Assembly (NCBI GenBank): GCA_037127315.1
Contig: JBBBDQ010001124.1
Location: forward strand, 1,421,001 to 1,485,000
Source: Ascarosepion bandense
Taxonomy: Eukaryota > Mollusca > Cephalopoda > Sepiida > Sepiidae
DNA: 64,000 nucleotides
Direction of reading: 5' to 3'
Shown: positions 40,257 through 49,924 of the stretch, piece after piece
How the letters are laid out: every line of letters begins with the position of its first letter
How positions within the stretch are numbered: the first letter of the stretch is position 1
Made by a program: the position numbers and the translations under genes
The notes under the pieces: model-generated
Databases searched by the model: none
What the model saw: only the letters and a program-made list of their open reading frames with translations
What the model was told of the DNA's origin: nothing

Positions 40257-40383
40257 TATACTTTAGAACACATACAACCTACAATCTATAACAAAATTGT
40301 ACATTTTGTTTTTCGACATTGAAAGAACAAAGACTCATCAGGTAGTTAATAATGATGGTAGGTTGTACATGTTCTAAAGTATA
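40257..40383. mobile_element. Small foldback repeat, 127 bp
   Basis: Arms TATACTTTAGAACACATACAACCTAC and its near-perfect reverse complement GTAGGTTGTACATGTTCTAAAGTATA. The loop has no ORF. Confidence 0.7.
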
Positions 40384-40389
40384 AGAAAA

Positions 40390-40579
40390 CTAGCAGTATA
40401 GCCCGGCATTGCTTGGGTGTAATGAAAGCTTTAAAACTAATCCATGGTCCTGGAGCTCAGACTCAGCCTAAAAAATATTTGTGTAAAGTTTGGTGAGAAT
40501 CAGATAAAAATTGTGGATTTGTATAAAGGACATACAGACAGATAAACAGACACACACACACACACACACAAACATCTTG

Positions 40580-40626
<47 letters not shown>

Positions 40627-40940
40627 CGATTTTCTGCACTATTGTAAGCACTGCAACCTTGAAACTTCTGAATATCGTTTCTTATGTCTTTGTTTATGAG
40701 TGTATGAAATTTGATTATAATCGGACCACTCCTTCTATAACCCCATTTTTTCGATATTTATTGGGGGTACCTCAACACAAAATCTAGCTAAGAACACTCG
40801 CAGACACTTATAGTACAACTGTGTAAATTTCGGTTCAGCTGTTTCGGAATCTATAGGTAACGGACACACAGACACACACACACATGCACAAAGTTCCATT
40901 TATAAATTAGATTAGATTAGATTTAGATTTAGATTTAGAT
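40390..40940 (+). mobile_element. R10 element, copy with internal deletion
   Basis: AGTATAGCCCGGCATTGCTTGGG, GTGTAATGAAAGCTTTAAAAC, GACAGATAAACAGACACAC, CATCTTGCCTTATATA, (TA)n at 40583-40622, then CCTTGAAACTTCTGAATATCG, CGGACCACTCCTTCTATAACCCC, CACTCGCAGACACTTATAG and (AGATT)n-like end. The opposite-strand copy at 43890-44600 has the same ends and about 200 bp more. No ORF; class not recognised. Confidence 0.65.
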
Positions 40941-40974
40941 AAGATATAAATTACATAATTGATCTTCCAGAAAA

Positions 40975-41345
40975 CAACACAATGTACCTCCTTGGCCTCA
41001 CTCTCTCAATCGACCTCAAGTGGAACGACTACATTGAATCAATAGCTGCATTTACTGCTAAGAAGGTTGTCACTGTATCAAGCCAGGAGCCTTTTTTTGT
41101 CAGAATCCATCTATCATTCTTCCATGCATTAATTCTGTTGCCATATCTGGTCAGATGCTCTTGCTATTCATCTCGGGGTTCTTGGAAAAAAAAAAGGAAG
41201 ACCTGCAATGTAATTGATCTCAATATAGCAGCTCGTACTAGTCACTTTCTCACCAACATGATGTGGCATCTCCCTGCCTTTTCTACAAATATTATCACAA
41301 CTTCTGTTCCCACAACCTACTTTTCTTGGTGCTCTGGTCATATGA
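40975..41345 (+). mobile_element. L-B retrotransposon internal fragment
   Basis: 150-codon frame: LGLTLSIDLKWNDYIESIAA then AKKVVTVSSQEPFF (RT thumb side), and, with small shifts, SFFHALILLPYLVRCSCYSS, CNVIDLNIAART and the broken ASLCLFYKYF region. Links the RT part (20 kb copy) to the C-terminal block (45.7 kb copy). Confidence 0.75.
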
Positions 41346-41354
41346 ATTCACCTG

Positions 41355-41620
41355 TTTTAACAATACATTTTTTAAGAAAAAAATATTATAACCTATTCTT
41401 GAAGGAAAAATTGCTCTTAGCAAAACATTTTTAAATACAAAACTAGAAGACATTTTCAGTTTTCTAAAATAAACAAAAAATAAAAAAATTCATTAAAATC
41501 TGATTAAATCAACCTTCTCACTATAACTAAACATTTAAAAAAATCCCTTAAAACCCCACCTTTTTGGCATTAAATAACCAACAGAGGTTGATATGCTGTT
41601 AAACAAAACTTAAACTTAAT
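41355..41620 (-). mobile_element. E retroposon, truncated copy 4
   Basis: 5' half of E on the minus strand: TTCTTGAAGGAAAAATTGC repeat unit, AACATTTTTAAATACAAAACTAGAA, CAACCTTCTCACTATAACTAAACATT, CCCACCTTTTTGGCATTAAATAACC, GATATGCTGTTAAACAAAAC. The 3' half is missing. It begins inside the decayed L-B fragment. Confidence 0.7.
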
Positions 41621-41631
41621 CCATTACTTAT

Positions 41632-41812
41632 TCCACCAAACCATGAGTTGAATAACAGGACAGACTGGGTTCTATAGCCTTGGTTGGCAGCCAGTCTACC
41701 ACAGAAATAAATGGCAACCTATGGTGCTAAAATTGTCTGCTTAGTCTGTCATGACTCAAAATAGACATGATCACTCAAGCATGTATCACTTATGGCACTT
41801 AACTGATTAACT
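41632..41812 (+). mobile_element. S1 SINE, 5'-truncated
   Basis: ATGAGTTGAATAACAGGACAG, GGTTCTATAGCCTTGGTTGG, CAGCCAGTCTACCACAG, GACATGATCACTCAAGC, GGCACTTAACTGATTAACTC. The tRNA-like head is missing. Confidence 0.7.
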
Positions 41813-41995
41813 CCTTAATAGAAAATTTCTAGCAATTCCCTCTCTCATTTCTAGCAATTCCCTCTCTCATTTCTCCATCTTCCAGAAAAACCCTCAGCTC
41901 CTTACTTCATTTGATATTTTTTAACACTCAGTAATCCTTTGTGTCATAGTGGCTTTATTGCCTTGCTTGAATTGAAATGATTAAAAAATAAAATT
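41813..41995 (+). mobile_element. L-B 3' tail relic
   Basis: Decayed 3' UTR with TTTGTGTCATAGTGG...TTGCCTTGCTTGAATTGAAATGATTAAAAAA near 41940-41990. An internal TTCTAGCAATTCCCTCTCTCATT is duplicated at 41827-41870. Confidence 0.6.
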
Positions 41996-42126
41996 CTCTT
42001 AAATCTTGTTCTACCATCAATTTACTGAATCATACCAGGTTGATTATTTGTTATTTTTCTCTGTTCCTCTTAATTTTGATGTCTTGTAAGTGTTTCACTT
42101 AATTAAAATCACTGTATTGGTGTCAG

Positions 42127-42185
42127 ATAAAGTAGGGGATAATTTCTGCTAATAATAAACTTCAAAGCTTATCCCCTGCTTAACG
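42127..42185. repeat. H palindrome, diverged free copy
   Basis: GATAAAGTAGGGGATAATTTC ... AAGCTTATCCCCTGCTTAAC, arms about 18 bp. Least similar of the eight H copies. Confidence 0.55.
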
Positions 42186-42745
42186 GATTGTGACTTGTTT
42201 TTATATCTACCATATTCACGCATTCAGGGCATAACCTAAATTAAAAGTCTTTGGCTGGTCTGCTATTACGTGATGATAGCAGGAAGTTTTCACATACTTG
42301 ATCCTGAGCCCCATACATCTAAACACTGCATCTGGGACTCCAGCAGAAGCAATTGATTCAAGAACAGAACCCCAGGCAGGCCCTCAGTTAAAACTTACAA
42401 ACATTTCCACAGAGCTTCGGAAGCTTTTGGCCACTGAATCACGTACATATCCACCTTCGTCCAGAATTTCCTACCCAGATGGCTCTTGTGGCACCCCATA
42501 CCTCCACCTGCTTTTATCTTTTCTGTTTTCTCTTCATTGAGATCCTCCAGAACGACCTTCTCAGAGTCCTTTACTAATAGGTTCAGTCTTCACCAGGCAT
42601 TGCATGAATCTGGCTTTTGCACTTAAATTATTTTGTCCAACCAATGCTCTGATCTTCATCTTAACTGGGAATCATGGAATGTCGTACAATATTAATTTAT
42701 CTATTTTATACAATGTAAAAAATTATTTTTCTATGCTGAAATAGT
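42186..42745. other. Unassigned, locally GC-richer sequence
   Basis: 42240-42660 is less AT-rich than its surroundings and has an 80-codon frame (42298-42540, Pro/Ser/Thr-rich) without family signature. It could be a diverged retroelement piece or unique sequence. I cannot decide. Confidence 0.25.
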
Positions 42746-42747
42746 TT

Positions 42748-42978
42748 TTTTTTATTTTTTTTTTATTTTTTTTTTTTTTAATCATATCACCCCAAGTAAG
42801 GCAAAAACGCCAGTGGTGCGCAGGGGGCTACGTAAGAGTGAAAAGATCGGAAAAGAGAAAAACCGGAAATCACATCCTAAATAGGAAACAAGGGATGAGT
42901 CTCTTCACCTGTTCAATAGACGTGGGTGGAGCGTGAACCAGGCGATAGTTTAGTCTATCTACTCCAATTGAAAAAAAT
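42748..42978 (-). mobile_element. T element
   Basis: Poly-T, AATCATATCACCCCAAG, GCAAAAACGCCAGTGG, GCAGGGGGCTACGTAAGAGTG, CAAGGGATGAGTCTCTTCACC, AATAGACGTGGGTGGAG, GATAGTTTAGTCTATCTACTCCAATTG. Complete single copy. Confidence 0.8.
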
Positions 42979-43040
42979 TTTCTTATATAAATGTAATTTT
43001 CTAATATAAATGTACTGAACACATTTTAATACAACTGAGT

Positions 43041-43305
43041 TAGTCAATCAGTTAAGTGTCATACGTGATACACGCTTGGGCGATCATGTCTCCAAATAGA
43101 CATGACTGACTGGGCAGAAGATTGCCATTACTTTCTGCGGTAGACTGGTTGCTATCCAAGGCTATAGAACCCAATTTGTCCCGTTATTTAACGCATAACT
43201 GGAGATGAGTATTTGCGCATAAATGAATGCAAGGAATTCAAATGGAATTCGAACTCGGCTTTCTGATATTTCATTCCCAGCCGATATCCACTGCACCATC
43301 CACGC
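43041..43305 (-). mobile_element. S1 SINE with 20 bp flanking repeat
   Basis: Minus-strand S1 with a deletion in the body (tail AATCAGTTAAGTGTC; head CCGATATCCACTGCACC). Flanked by ACATTTTAATACAACTGAGT at 43021-43040 and the same with one mismatch at 43306-43325. Confidence 0.8.
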
Positions 43306-43324
43306 ACATTTTAATACAATTGAG

Positions 43325-43650
43325 TCAGTCAGTATAGGGAGTTAGGTGGCCATATGTAAGGAGTGATGTGGTCACAGAAATTGTCTGACAGCTATGACTG
43401 GAGTCTCCTGCTTGTTTGGCATGGTGAAGGGTCCTGTTGCATGACATAGGGTCTTCCAGTAGCCACCCTCTTGAGCTAGGGTAGCACTGCCTCCTTAAGG
43501 CACTTGATGTAGACTCCTGTGTTGAGTCTGAGGCCCTGTGGGAAGATCAATGGAGGTATAATGTGAACATCGCTAGTGATCACTCCAAACACCTTCATAC
43601 TCACCATTAGACTCATCCAGTTCTTTCCAAATTCTCTGGACTAACTTCAG
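43325..43650 (-). pseudogene. Tc1/mariner-superfamily transposase fragment
   Basis: Minus strand, largely one frame: VFGVITSDVHIIPPLIFPQG, LRLNTGVYIKCLKEAVLP, then stop, LKRVATGRPYVMQQDPSPCQ (second catalytic Asp in QQD), and ITPYIWPPNSLY where a functional protein would have NSPD (third Asp lost with the truncation). The 60.3 kb relic belongs to the same family. Dead fragment. Confidence 0.75.
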
Positions 43651-43811
43651 ATACACACACAAACATTCTGAAATGTTGTATTAGAGCTTTCTGGTGGAGT
43701 GAATTGCGTCATGGTGCTCTTTTTTTATCGATGGTCAACTGACCCTATTACATTACGTTATACAACATGCATATGCAAAATTAAAAATATTAACAATTTA
43801 CTCATCTCACC

Positions 43812-43854
<43 letters not shown>

Positions 43855-43890
43855 AAGTGGATGACAAATATATATATATATATATATATA
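43651..43890. repeat. Unassigned sequence and (TA)n microsatellites
   Basis: (TA)n at 43814-43851 and 43868-43891, separated by GTAAAGTGGATGACAAA. The 65-codon frame here is microsatellite-driven. Confidence 0.6.
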
Positions 43891-44603
43891 ATCTAATCTA
43901 ATCTAATCTAATCTATCTAAACTTATTTATAAATGGAACTTTGTGCACGTGTGTGTCCATTACCTATAGCCTCTGAACCAGCTGAACCAATTTTCTTGAA
44001 GATTTACACAGTTGCACTATAAGCGTCTGCGAGTGTTCTTAGCTAGGTTTTGTGTCGCGGTGCCCCCAATATATCTCGAAAAAATGGGGTAATAGAAGGA
44101 GTGGTCCGATTTTAATCAAATTTGATACACTCATAGACAAAGACATAAGAAACGATATTCAGAAGTTTCAACGTTGCAGTTCTTACAATAGTACAGAAAA
44201 TCAATAATATATGTATATAAAAGGCAAGATGTTTGTGTGTCTGTTTATCTGCTTGTATGTCTGTATTTTTTCAGCCCTTTTATTTTAGTTTTTGCTTCGG
44301 GTTTGGCTCTAAGTAGGTATAATTGTAGTTCTTAGTCTCAGCCATGATACCATTTACTCAAAGGACTTATTTAGCCTTCAAAATTCAGTTTACGACGAAA
44401 AAAACTTATTTGATATTGATACCAGGAAATCAAAATTTGACTTACATTCATTCATTTTTCTTTCAGTCTACGGTTTTGCTTTAACTGGAAACAACTATTG
44501 CTTTTTAGTCTTTCGTGCCAACGTCCAAAGAGTCTGAGCTCCAGGACCAGGAATTAGTTTTAAAGCTTTCATTACACCCAAGCAATGCCAGACTATGCTG
44601 CTA

Positions 44604-44606
<3 letters not shown>
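43890..44606 (-). mobile_element. R10 element, longer copy
   Basis: Opposite-strand relative of 40390-40940: (ATCTA)n start, GGAACTTTGTGCACGTGTGTG, ACTATAAGCGTCTGCGAGTG, GGTAATAGAAGGAGTGGTCCG, GAAACGATATTCAGAAGTTTC, AAGGCAAGATGTTTG, then about 230 bp absent from the other copy, and GTTTTAAAGCTTTCATTACACC...CAATGCCAGACTATGCTGC. No intact ORF. Confidence 0.65.

Positions 44607-44637
<31 letters not shown>
44607..44637. repeat. (TA)n microsatellite
   Basis: About fifteen TA units at the junction of R10 and S1. Confidence 0.9.
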
Positions 44638-44640
<3 letters not shown>

Positions 44641-44936
44641 TTAAGTACCATACATGATGCACATTTAGGCAATCATGTCTTGAAAAAGACATGACTGACT
44701 AAGCAGAAGATTTCCCACAGTAGATTGCCATTACTTTCTGCAGTAAACTGGTTGCCAGCCAAGGTTATACAACTGAACCTGTCCTTCTATTTAACCCATA
44801 GCTTGAGGGAGAAGAGATAGATTAATACCTTTCTCACAGGCATTTGTGTGAAAGTGAATGTATCAAATTCAACCGGTATTTGAACTCCTCTCCAATTTCT
44901 CATTTCAAGCTGATAGCCACTATTTTGCACATATGT
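44638..44936 (-). mobile_element. S1 SINE, diverged
   Basis: CAGTTAAGTACCATACATG, GTCTTGAAAAAGACATGACTG, CTTTCTGCAGTAAACTGG, TTAACCCATAGCTTG, CAACCGGTATTTGAACTC (B box complement), CAAGCTGATAGCCACT. Older than most S1 copies. Confidence 0.75.
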
Positions 44937-45367
44937 TTCCTATTTGTTTTTTATTTTATAATATATCTCAATCTAACATGTCTCACTTTATGAAAGTTTT
45001 ATTAAAAATCATGAGAAAAATGAAAAAACAAAGAGACATAAAATACTGGTATGCTATGACTTTGCGTTTTTATTGGTCAGATATGTACCACGTGTATTAA
45101 AGCAATAAATAATTTTTAAATGTATGTGTGTAGAATATTCTGGATGGTTAAGTTTGTGTTTTACAGCTTATTGACTTTTCGTAGGTTATATAAAGTGATA
45201 TATAATAGAAAAGGATTTATATATACTATTCGAGGTAGCGAAGCGTTTTGGGCAAATGTAACCAGGCAGGACAATCTAGTAAGTAGCCATAATTACATCA
45301 TATAGCTATAAAATATTTTTAGATTGTAAGAATTATTAGGAGATAATAATGATTTGCTGATACAAGT
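44937..45367. other. Unassigned AT-rich sequence
   Basis: Short open frames without signature. ATTCGAGGTAGCGAAGCG near 45230 is the only non-AT-rich patch. Confidence 0.3.
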
Positions 45368-45617
45368 TCTACTATTTAACCCAGAGCTGAGGGGGAGGAG
45401 AAGAGGTGGATTCAAACTTTTTTCCAAGGATATTTGCACTTAACTGAATAAAACCAAATGACTGGAATTGGGACTCAACTCCCCATTTTCCAAATCCAAA
45501 CTCTTACCCATTATACCCTTGCACATTCTACCCTTATACATTGCACATTCTACCCTTATAGCACCTGGTATTCCCAAACTGAGACCTATTTAGCTATTGA
45601 CCAGGACTGATGTTGAT
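45368..45617 (-). mobile_element. 5S-tRNA composite SINE, decayed copy
   Basis: On the minus strand: 45617-45553 reads as the 3' half of a 5S-like head (GTTAATCAACATCAGTCCTGG, AGTTTGGGAATACCAGGTGC), then a linker with a tripled TGCAATGTATAAGGG-like word, then a diverged S1-like part (B box complement GACTGGAATTGGGACTC, TAACCCAGAGC). Same order as at 8.4 and 23.3 kb, so a third, older copy; its 5' part was lost where L-B begins. Confidence 0.6.
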
Positions 45618-45619
45618 TA

Positions 45620-46355
45620 ACCTCAGTGATTATTCTATTTTATTAGTAGTTTCTCCATCTGAATCTATCCTGCACATATATAAATCTACCGTCCACCCGT
45701 GTATTGAATACTGCTGCCATATCTGGTCGGGTGCCCCTGCTATTCTCCTTGGGGCTCTTGACAAAATTCAACGGAGAATCTGTAATGTGATCGATACCAA
45801 CTTGGCAGACCGGCTGCAGTCACTCTTTCACCAGTGTGACGTGGCTTCCCTGTGCCTCTACTATAAATACTTTCACGGCTTCTGCTCTGATGAACTTAGA
45901 TCACTGGTGCCCACTAGATATGAATTTGCATGAGATACTACATTAGCTACTAGGTCCCACCCTTTTACAGTGAAACAGATAAGATGTAACTGCAATTTCT
46001 ACTCCAACAGCTTCTTTTCTCACACTTCCCACCTGTGGAATTCCCTTCCATACACTTGATTCCCTGACAGCTACAATCTCCACGAGTTTAAATGTAGAGT
46101 CAATAGACACCTCCTAACACACGAACTCGCATCCATTTTCTCAAACGCCCTTCCCATCTACCCAACCCCCATCCTCACTATCCTTACCCATCTATCATTC
46201 TCCTTCTGACATTTCCTATATCTAATCACTCTTTCCAATCACTTTCCCCTATGTAACCCCCTAACCACTCTTTCTCATCACTTTCCTCTATGTAGCCCCC
46301 TGTGCAATAGTGGCAGTGGAATGCCTTGTTTGGGGTGAAATGATTAAAGGAAAAA
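45620..46355 (+). mobile_element. L-B retrotransposon 3' end
   Basis: 107-codon frame reads SPSESILHIYKSTVHPCIEY, CCHIWSGAPAILLGALDKIQ, RRICNVIDTNLADRLQSLFH, QCDVASLCLYYKYFHGFCSD and stops at YEFA; homology continues (LATRSHPFTVKQ, CNFYSNSFFSHTSHLWNSLP) to the 3' UTR and tail TGTAGCCCCCTGTGCAATAGTGG, GGCAGTGGAATGCC stem, GGTGAAATGATTAAA. One of the best-preserved L-B copies. Confidence 0.85.
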
Positions 46356-46379
46356 AACAGTTATTGTTGTTAGTTCCAT

Positions 46380-46545
46380 GTCTTCATTATGTCTTGTGAG
46401 TGACATATTTTTCCAGATTTCTTTCCTCATTATGCAATATCAACTTTCTCTATCTGCTTTTAAGTATAATTAGCCTTTTTTTTCGAGTTTCCTTAAAACT
46501 TTCTCATTGCTTACATGATCTAGTCATGATATTCTCTAGAAGTGA
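46380..46545 (-). mobile_element. L-A relic
   Basis: Minus-strand trace of the CHNEERN...LRKLE...CNE(H)V block (TTTCTTTCCTCATTATGC, CTTAAAACTTTCTCATTGCTTAC, ATGATATTCTCTAG). Heavily decayed. Confidence 0.45.
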
Positions 46546-47190
46546 TTAAGTAACAGAGATAGAGGTGGATAGGACAAATAGCAAGAAAAAAGAATAACAG
46601 TAAAAGTAAAAAGGTTGGTTAATTAGTTCCTAATGGAGAACAAGTGCAACAGAAAATGGTTAGGCAGAAGATGGAGAAATGAGAGACAGAGGATTTTGCT
46701 AGAAGAAGAGAGAGGGATGTGTTAGAAAATGGAGAGATTTGAAAGAGTGGTTTGCAAGAAGATGAAAAATATCGGGGTTTACTCAAAGATGGAAATATGA
46801 GAGAGAAGGATTAGAAGGTGAAAAAAGAAAAAGAGGTGTTTACTAGAAGATGGAGAAATAGGAAAAAAGGGGGGTTTTCTAGAAGATAGAGAAATTAGAG
46901 AGAGGTGCTTGCTAAAAGATAAAAAAATGAGAGAGCAGCATTTGCTAGAAGGAGGAGAAATGAGAGAGAGGGAATTGCTATAAATGTGATAGAGGGGCTA
47001 GATAAAAAATGAAAGGGCAGCATTTGCTAGGAGGAGGAGAAATTAGAGAGAGAGGGAATTGCTAAAAATGTGATAGAAGGGCTTGCTAAAAGATAAAAAA
47101 AATGAGAGAGCAGCATTTGCTAGAAGGAGGAGAAATGTGAGAGGGAATTGCTGAAAGATGGAGAAATGAGAAAGAGAAATATGTTAAAAG
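46546..47190. repeat. Purine-rich imperfect minisatellite
   Basis: The plus strand is G/A-biased. Recurring unit (T)TTGCTAGAAG(A/G)(T/A)GGAGAAAT(G/T)AGAGAGAG, about 45-60 bp long, with a larger repeat of about 105 bp (GGAATTGCTA(T/A)AAATGTGATAGA(A/G)GGGCT) at 46970, 47058 and, partly, 47150. Confidence 0.65.
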
Positions 47191-47658
47191 ATATGGCAGA
47201 GAATATCATCGTCTGAGTCATCATAGAAGGGGTTGGGAATGGTCTTTGTTCCCTACAGTCATGGAAAAATATACCCAAACAAGGTTGTGATAATTTTATG
47301 AATATATGCAACAGATATCTCTCAAATATTTTATGATTTTTATTTTATCTTCAGAATCTTATTTTATGCACAGATATATATATATATATATATATAATTC
47401 CTGTTCTAATATCAACAAGGAAAGTTAATCTAATAATGTTGCTGGTAATATCTCTTTACATGCTCATCCTGTGATGAACACCTGCAAGCAGTCATGTCTG
47501 CTAGCAGATGCAAATAAAAAGATATGTAGAATTTGGTAAAAACTTGATACATACAGTCTGCCAGCTTCTTTTTATATTCAATTTTTTAGAAAGCAAGGTA
47601 TTTGGGGAAAGATTGAAATAAAAACAAGTCGAAATGTAACAAACAAATTTATGCCAGA
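47191..47658. other. Unassigned sequence with (TA)n
   Basis: (TA)n at 47371-47396; otherwise nothing recognised. Confidence 0.35.
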
Positions 47659-47775
47659 ATATTATTCCCAGCATCCTTCTGCAGAATCACTCTTTTCTTG
47701 TTTCAAGTCACTTTTTCATCTATGAGGAAATCTTCAAGCATTCACTGCCTTATAAGAAACTGATATTGAGACAAA
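47659..47775 (-). mobile_element. L-A relic
   Basis: CAGCATCCTTCTGCAGAATC (complement of FYRRML), TTTTTCATCTATGAGGAAATC and CAAGCATTCACTGCC (complement of GSECW). Short fragment. Confidence 0.6.
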
Positions 47776-47837
47776 GAGGACATACCTTTTTCTAAATGGC
47801 TATTTCTCACAGAGGGACATACATCTGACAGGTGTTA

Positions 47838-48535
47838 TCTTTTTTTTTTTAATCATCTCACCCCAAGCAAGGCATTCTACTGCCACTGTTGTGCAGGGGG
47901 TTACATAGGCGAAAGTGATGAGAAAAAGGGGTTAGTTATAGGAAATGTCAGGAGGAGGATAATAGACGGATGAGAATACCGAAGATTGGGGTGGAGTAGA
48001 TGAAAAAAGAACTTGAGAGAATGGATGCGAGTTAGTGAGATAGGAGATGTCTATTGACCTTGCATTTAAATTCCTGGAGATTATATCTATCGAGGAAGCA
48101 AGTATATGGAAGGGAATTCCACAGGCAGGAAGTGCATAAAAAGAAGCTGTTAGAGTAGAAATTGTGGTTACATTTTATCGGTTTCACTTTAAAAGGGTGG
48201 GACCTAGTTGCTAGTCGCTCATGTAAATTCATACCTAGGGTGCACCAGTGATCTAAGTTCATTGGAGCAAAAGCTGTGAAAGTATTTATAGAAGAGGCAC
48301 AGGGAAGCCACATCACGCCGGTGAGAGAGCAACTGCAGCCGAGCTGCCAAGTCGGTATCACATTACAGATTCTCTGTTGGATTTTGTCAAGAACCCCCAG
48401 GTGAATAATGTGGCAGCAGTATTCAGTACACGAGCGGATGATAGATTTATATATGTGCAGGATGGACTCAGATGGGAAAAACTTCCTGGCCCTGCACAGT
48501 GAACTGATTTTTTAACTATTGTCCTTGTCCTTGTT
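47838..48535 (-). mobile_element. L-B retrotransposon 3' end
   Basis: Tail and 3' UTR (TCATCTCACCCCAAGCAAGGC, GGGGGTTACATAGG), then minus-strand ORF 48361-48032 with MNLHERLATRSHPFKVKPIK, SFFLCTSCLWNSLPYTCFLD and KCKVNRHLLSH, and upstream sequence (CASLCLFYKYFH equivalent near 48290; PAILL and ICNVI equivalents near 48370). One frame shift near 48220. Ends at a T element. Confidence 0.8.
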
Positions 48536-48745
48536 GCTAATTGGAGTAGATAGACTAAACTATCGTCCAGTTCACACTCCACCCACATCTATTGAACAGG
48601 TGAAGAGGCTCATCCCTTGTTCCCTGTTTAGGATGTGGTTTCCGGCTTTCTCTTTTCCTATCTTTTCACTCTTATGTAGCCCCCTGTGCATCAGTGGCGT
48701 TACTGCCTTGCTCAGGGTGATATGATTAAAAAAAAAAAAAAAAGT
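48536..48745 (+). mobile_element. T element inserted in L-B
   Basis: CTAATTGGAGTAGATAGAC, ATCGTCCAGTTCACACTCC, GAGGCTCATCCCTTG, TAGCCCCCTGTGCATCAGTGG, GGCGTTACTGCC, GGTGATATGATT and poly-A. Opposite strand to the L-B copy it abuts. Confidence 0.8.
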
Positions 48746-49000
48746 AACTTACAGGGTTAGAGGGAGATAACTCATGACTACCAGAAGAGATTTTACACAA
48801 GGAATGGCGATCATATACGCCAGTGATTGTAATAAAGGGTTCAGTTTGAAATTTGTAGCACCTGAAGAAGGCCGGAGCATACAACAAATGGCAACAAAGA
48901 TGTGGAAAATAGTCCGAATAATGTAAATACTACGTCATCTCAGAAATATGGACAAATACTAAAGGTACCATTTAGTCTGTGATATCTAAGCATTTTTTTC
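48746..49000. repeat. R5 piece
   Basis: CCTGAAGAAGGCCGGAGCATACAACAAATGGCAACAAAGATG...CCGAATAATGTAAATACTACG...CTCAGAAATATGGACAAATAC is R5 in the orientation of 32280. Confidence 0.6.
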
Positions 49001-49385
49001 TTTTCAGTTTGTACTATGGAATTTTGGACAGTAGAACTCTGCATGTTTGTCTTCAACAGTTTTCTGACACTTCTTGGTTCCTTTAGTCCAAGGGATTATT
49101 TCTTGTGGGTAAACCTCATCACATATGTATGAGCGTAGGCTTCATACATTGGACAGTTTGAAGGAAGCTATGCACATGGTAGTCTAAAAATTTGACAGAG
49201 CGATGCTAGAAAGAGTTGAGGCCCACTTCCAATAATGAATCGATGAAAACAGACATGAGGGATGTTGTTTTTCACACTCGATTTTGTTAAATGATAATTT
49301 AGTACAAACACATTTATGTCAATAAAATGTTTGAATTTTCCAAAATGTCTGTCCTTTCTGCCTCATCCTGTATAACAGCTCTGTA
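49001..49385 (+). pseudogene. IS630/Tc1/mariner-type transposase C-terminal relic
   Basis: Broken plus-strand frames: SPRDYFLWVN-like (about 49086-49115), then LDSLKEAMHMVV and FDRAMLERVEAHFQ (49150-49230), a C-terminal pattern of DDE transposases that have xPxDFFLWG. Ends near TGTCCTTTCTGCCTCATCCTG, possibly the terminal repeat. Confidence 0.5.
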
Positions 49386-49475
49386 TTCTTTTGTTTGTTT
49401 CTAACAAAATTTTCCTATTTCTTAAGACTTTGCTTAGCTTTTGGAAGGCAATATTTGCTATCCCAATGTGTCTTC
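49385..49475 (-). mobile_element. L-A relic
   Basis: The reverse complement reads AFQKLSKVLRNRKILLETNK, the block just before YGSECW in L-A. Confidence 0.6.
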
Positions 49476-49647
49476 ACATATCAATGTTGCAATTTCTAGC
49501 CTCTGTTAAAACACTTCCCAAATATGACTGGTTTGATTTTGATATCACCATATTGTGCTTAAATTTATAAAAGCGTGGTACCAAAAAGGAAATTTTATCC
49601 AAATAATTACCATGAAAAATATTTATAGAAAAGGTACAGAGCAGTGC

Positions 49648-49924
49648 ATTGTGATGCAGTGGATATCGGCTCAGAACAAATCTTTTTGGAAGCCGAGTTT
49701 GAAATTAAGTTGAATTGCTTGCATTCACTTACACACAAATACCCTTGGAAAAGGTATTAATCTGTCTCTTCCCTCCAGTTACGGATTAAATAATAGAACA
49801 GATTGGGTTCTATAGCCTTGGCTGGCAACCAGTCTACCACAGAAAGCAGTGGCAACCTACTGCGGGATAATCTTCTGCCCAGAAAGGGACATGATTGCCC
49901 AAGTGTGTATCATGTATGACACTT
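49648..49924 (+). mobile_element. S1 SINE cut by LTR
   Basis: Head ATTGTGATGCAGTGGATATCGG, body through GGGTTCTATAGCCTTGGCTGG, CTGCGGGATAATC; the hairpin TCTCTTTCGAGA is deleted; ends at ATGTATGACACTT where LTR 3 starts, short of the CTGA tail. Confidence 0.75.

Noticed and set aside
42298..42540. 80-codon Pro/Ser/Thr-rich frame
   Set aside because: No family signature, no splice context and no repeat match; kept only as unassigned sequence.
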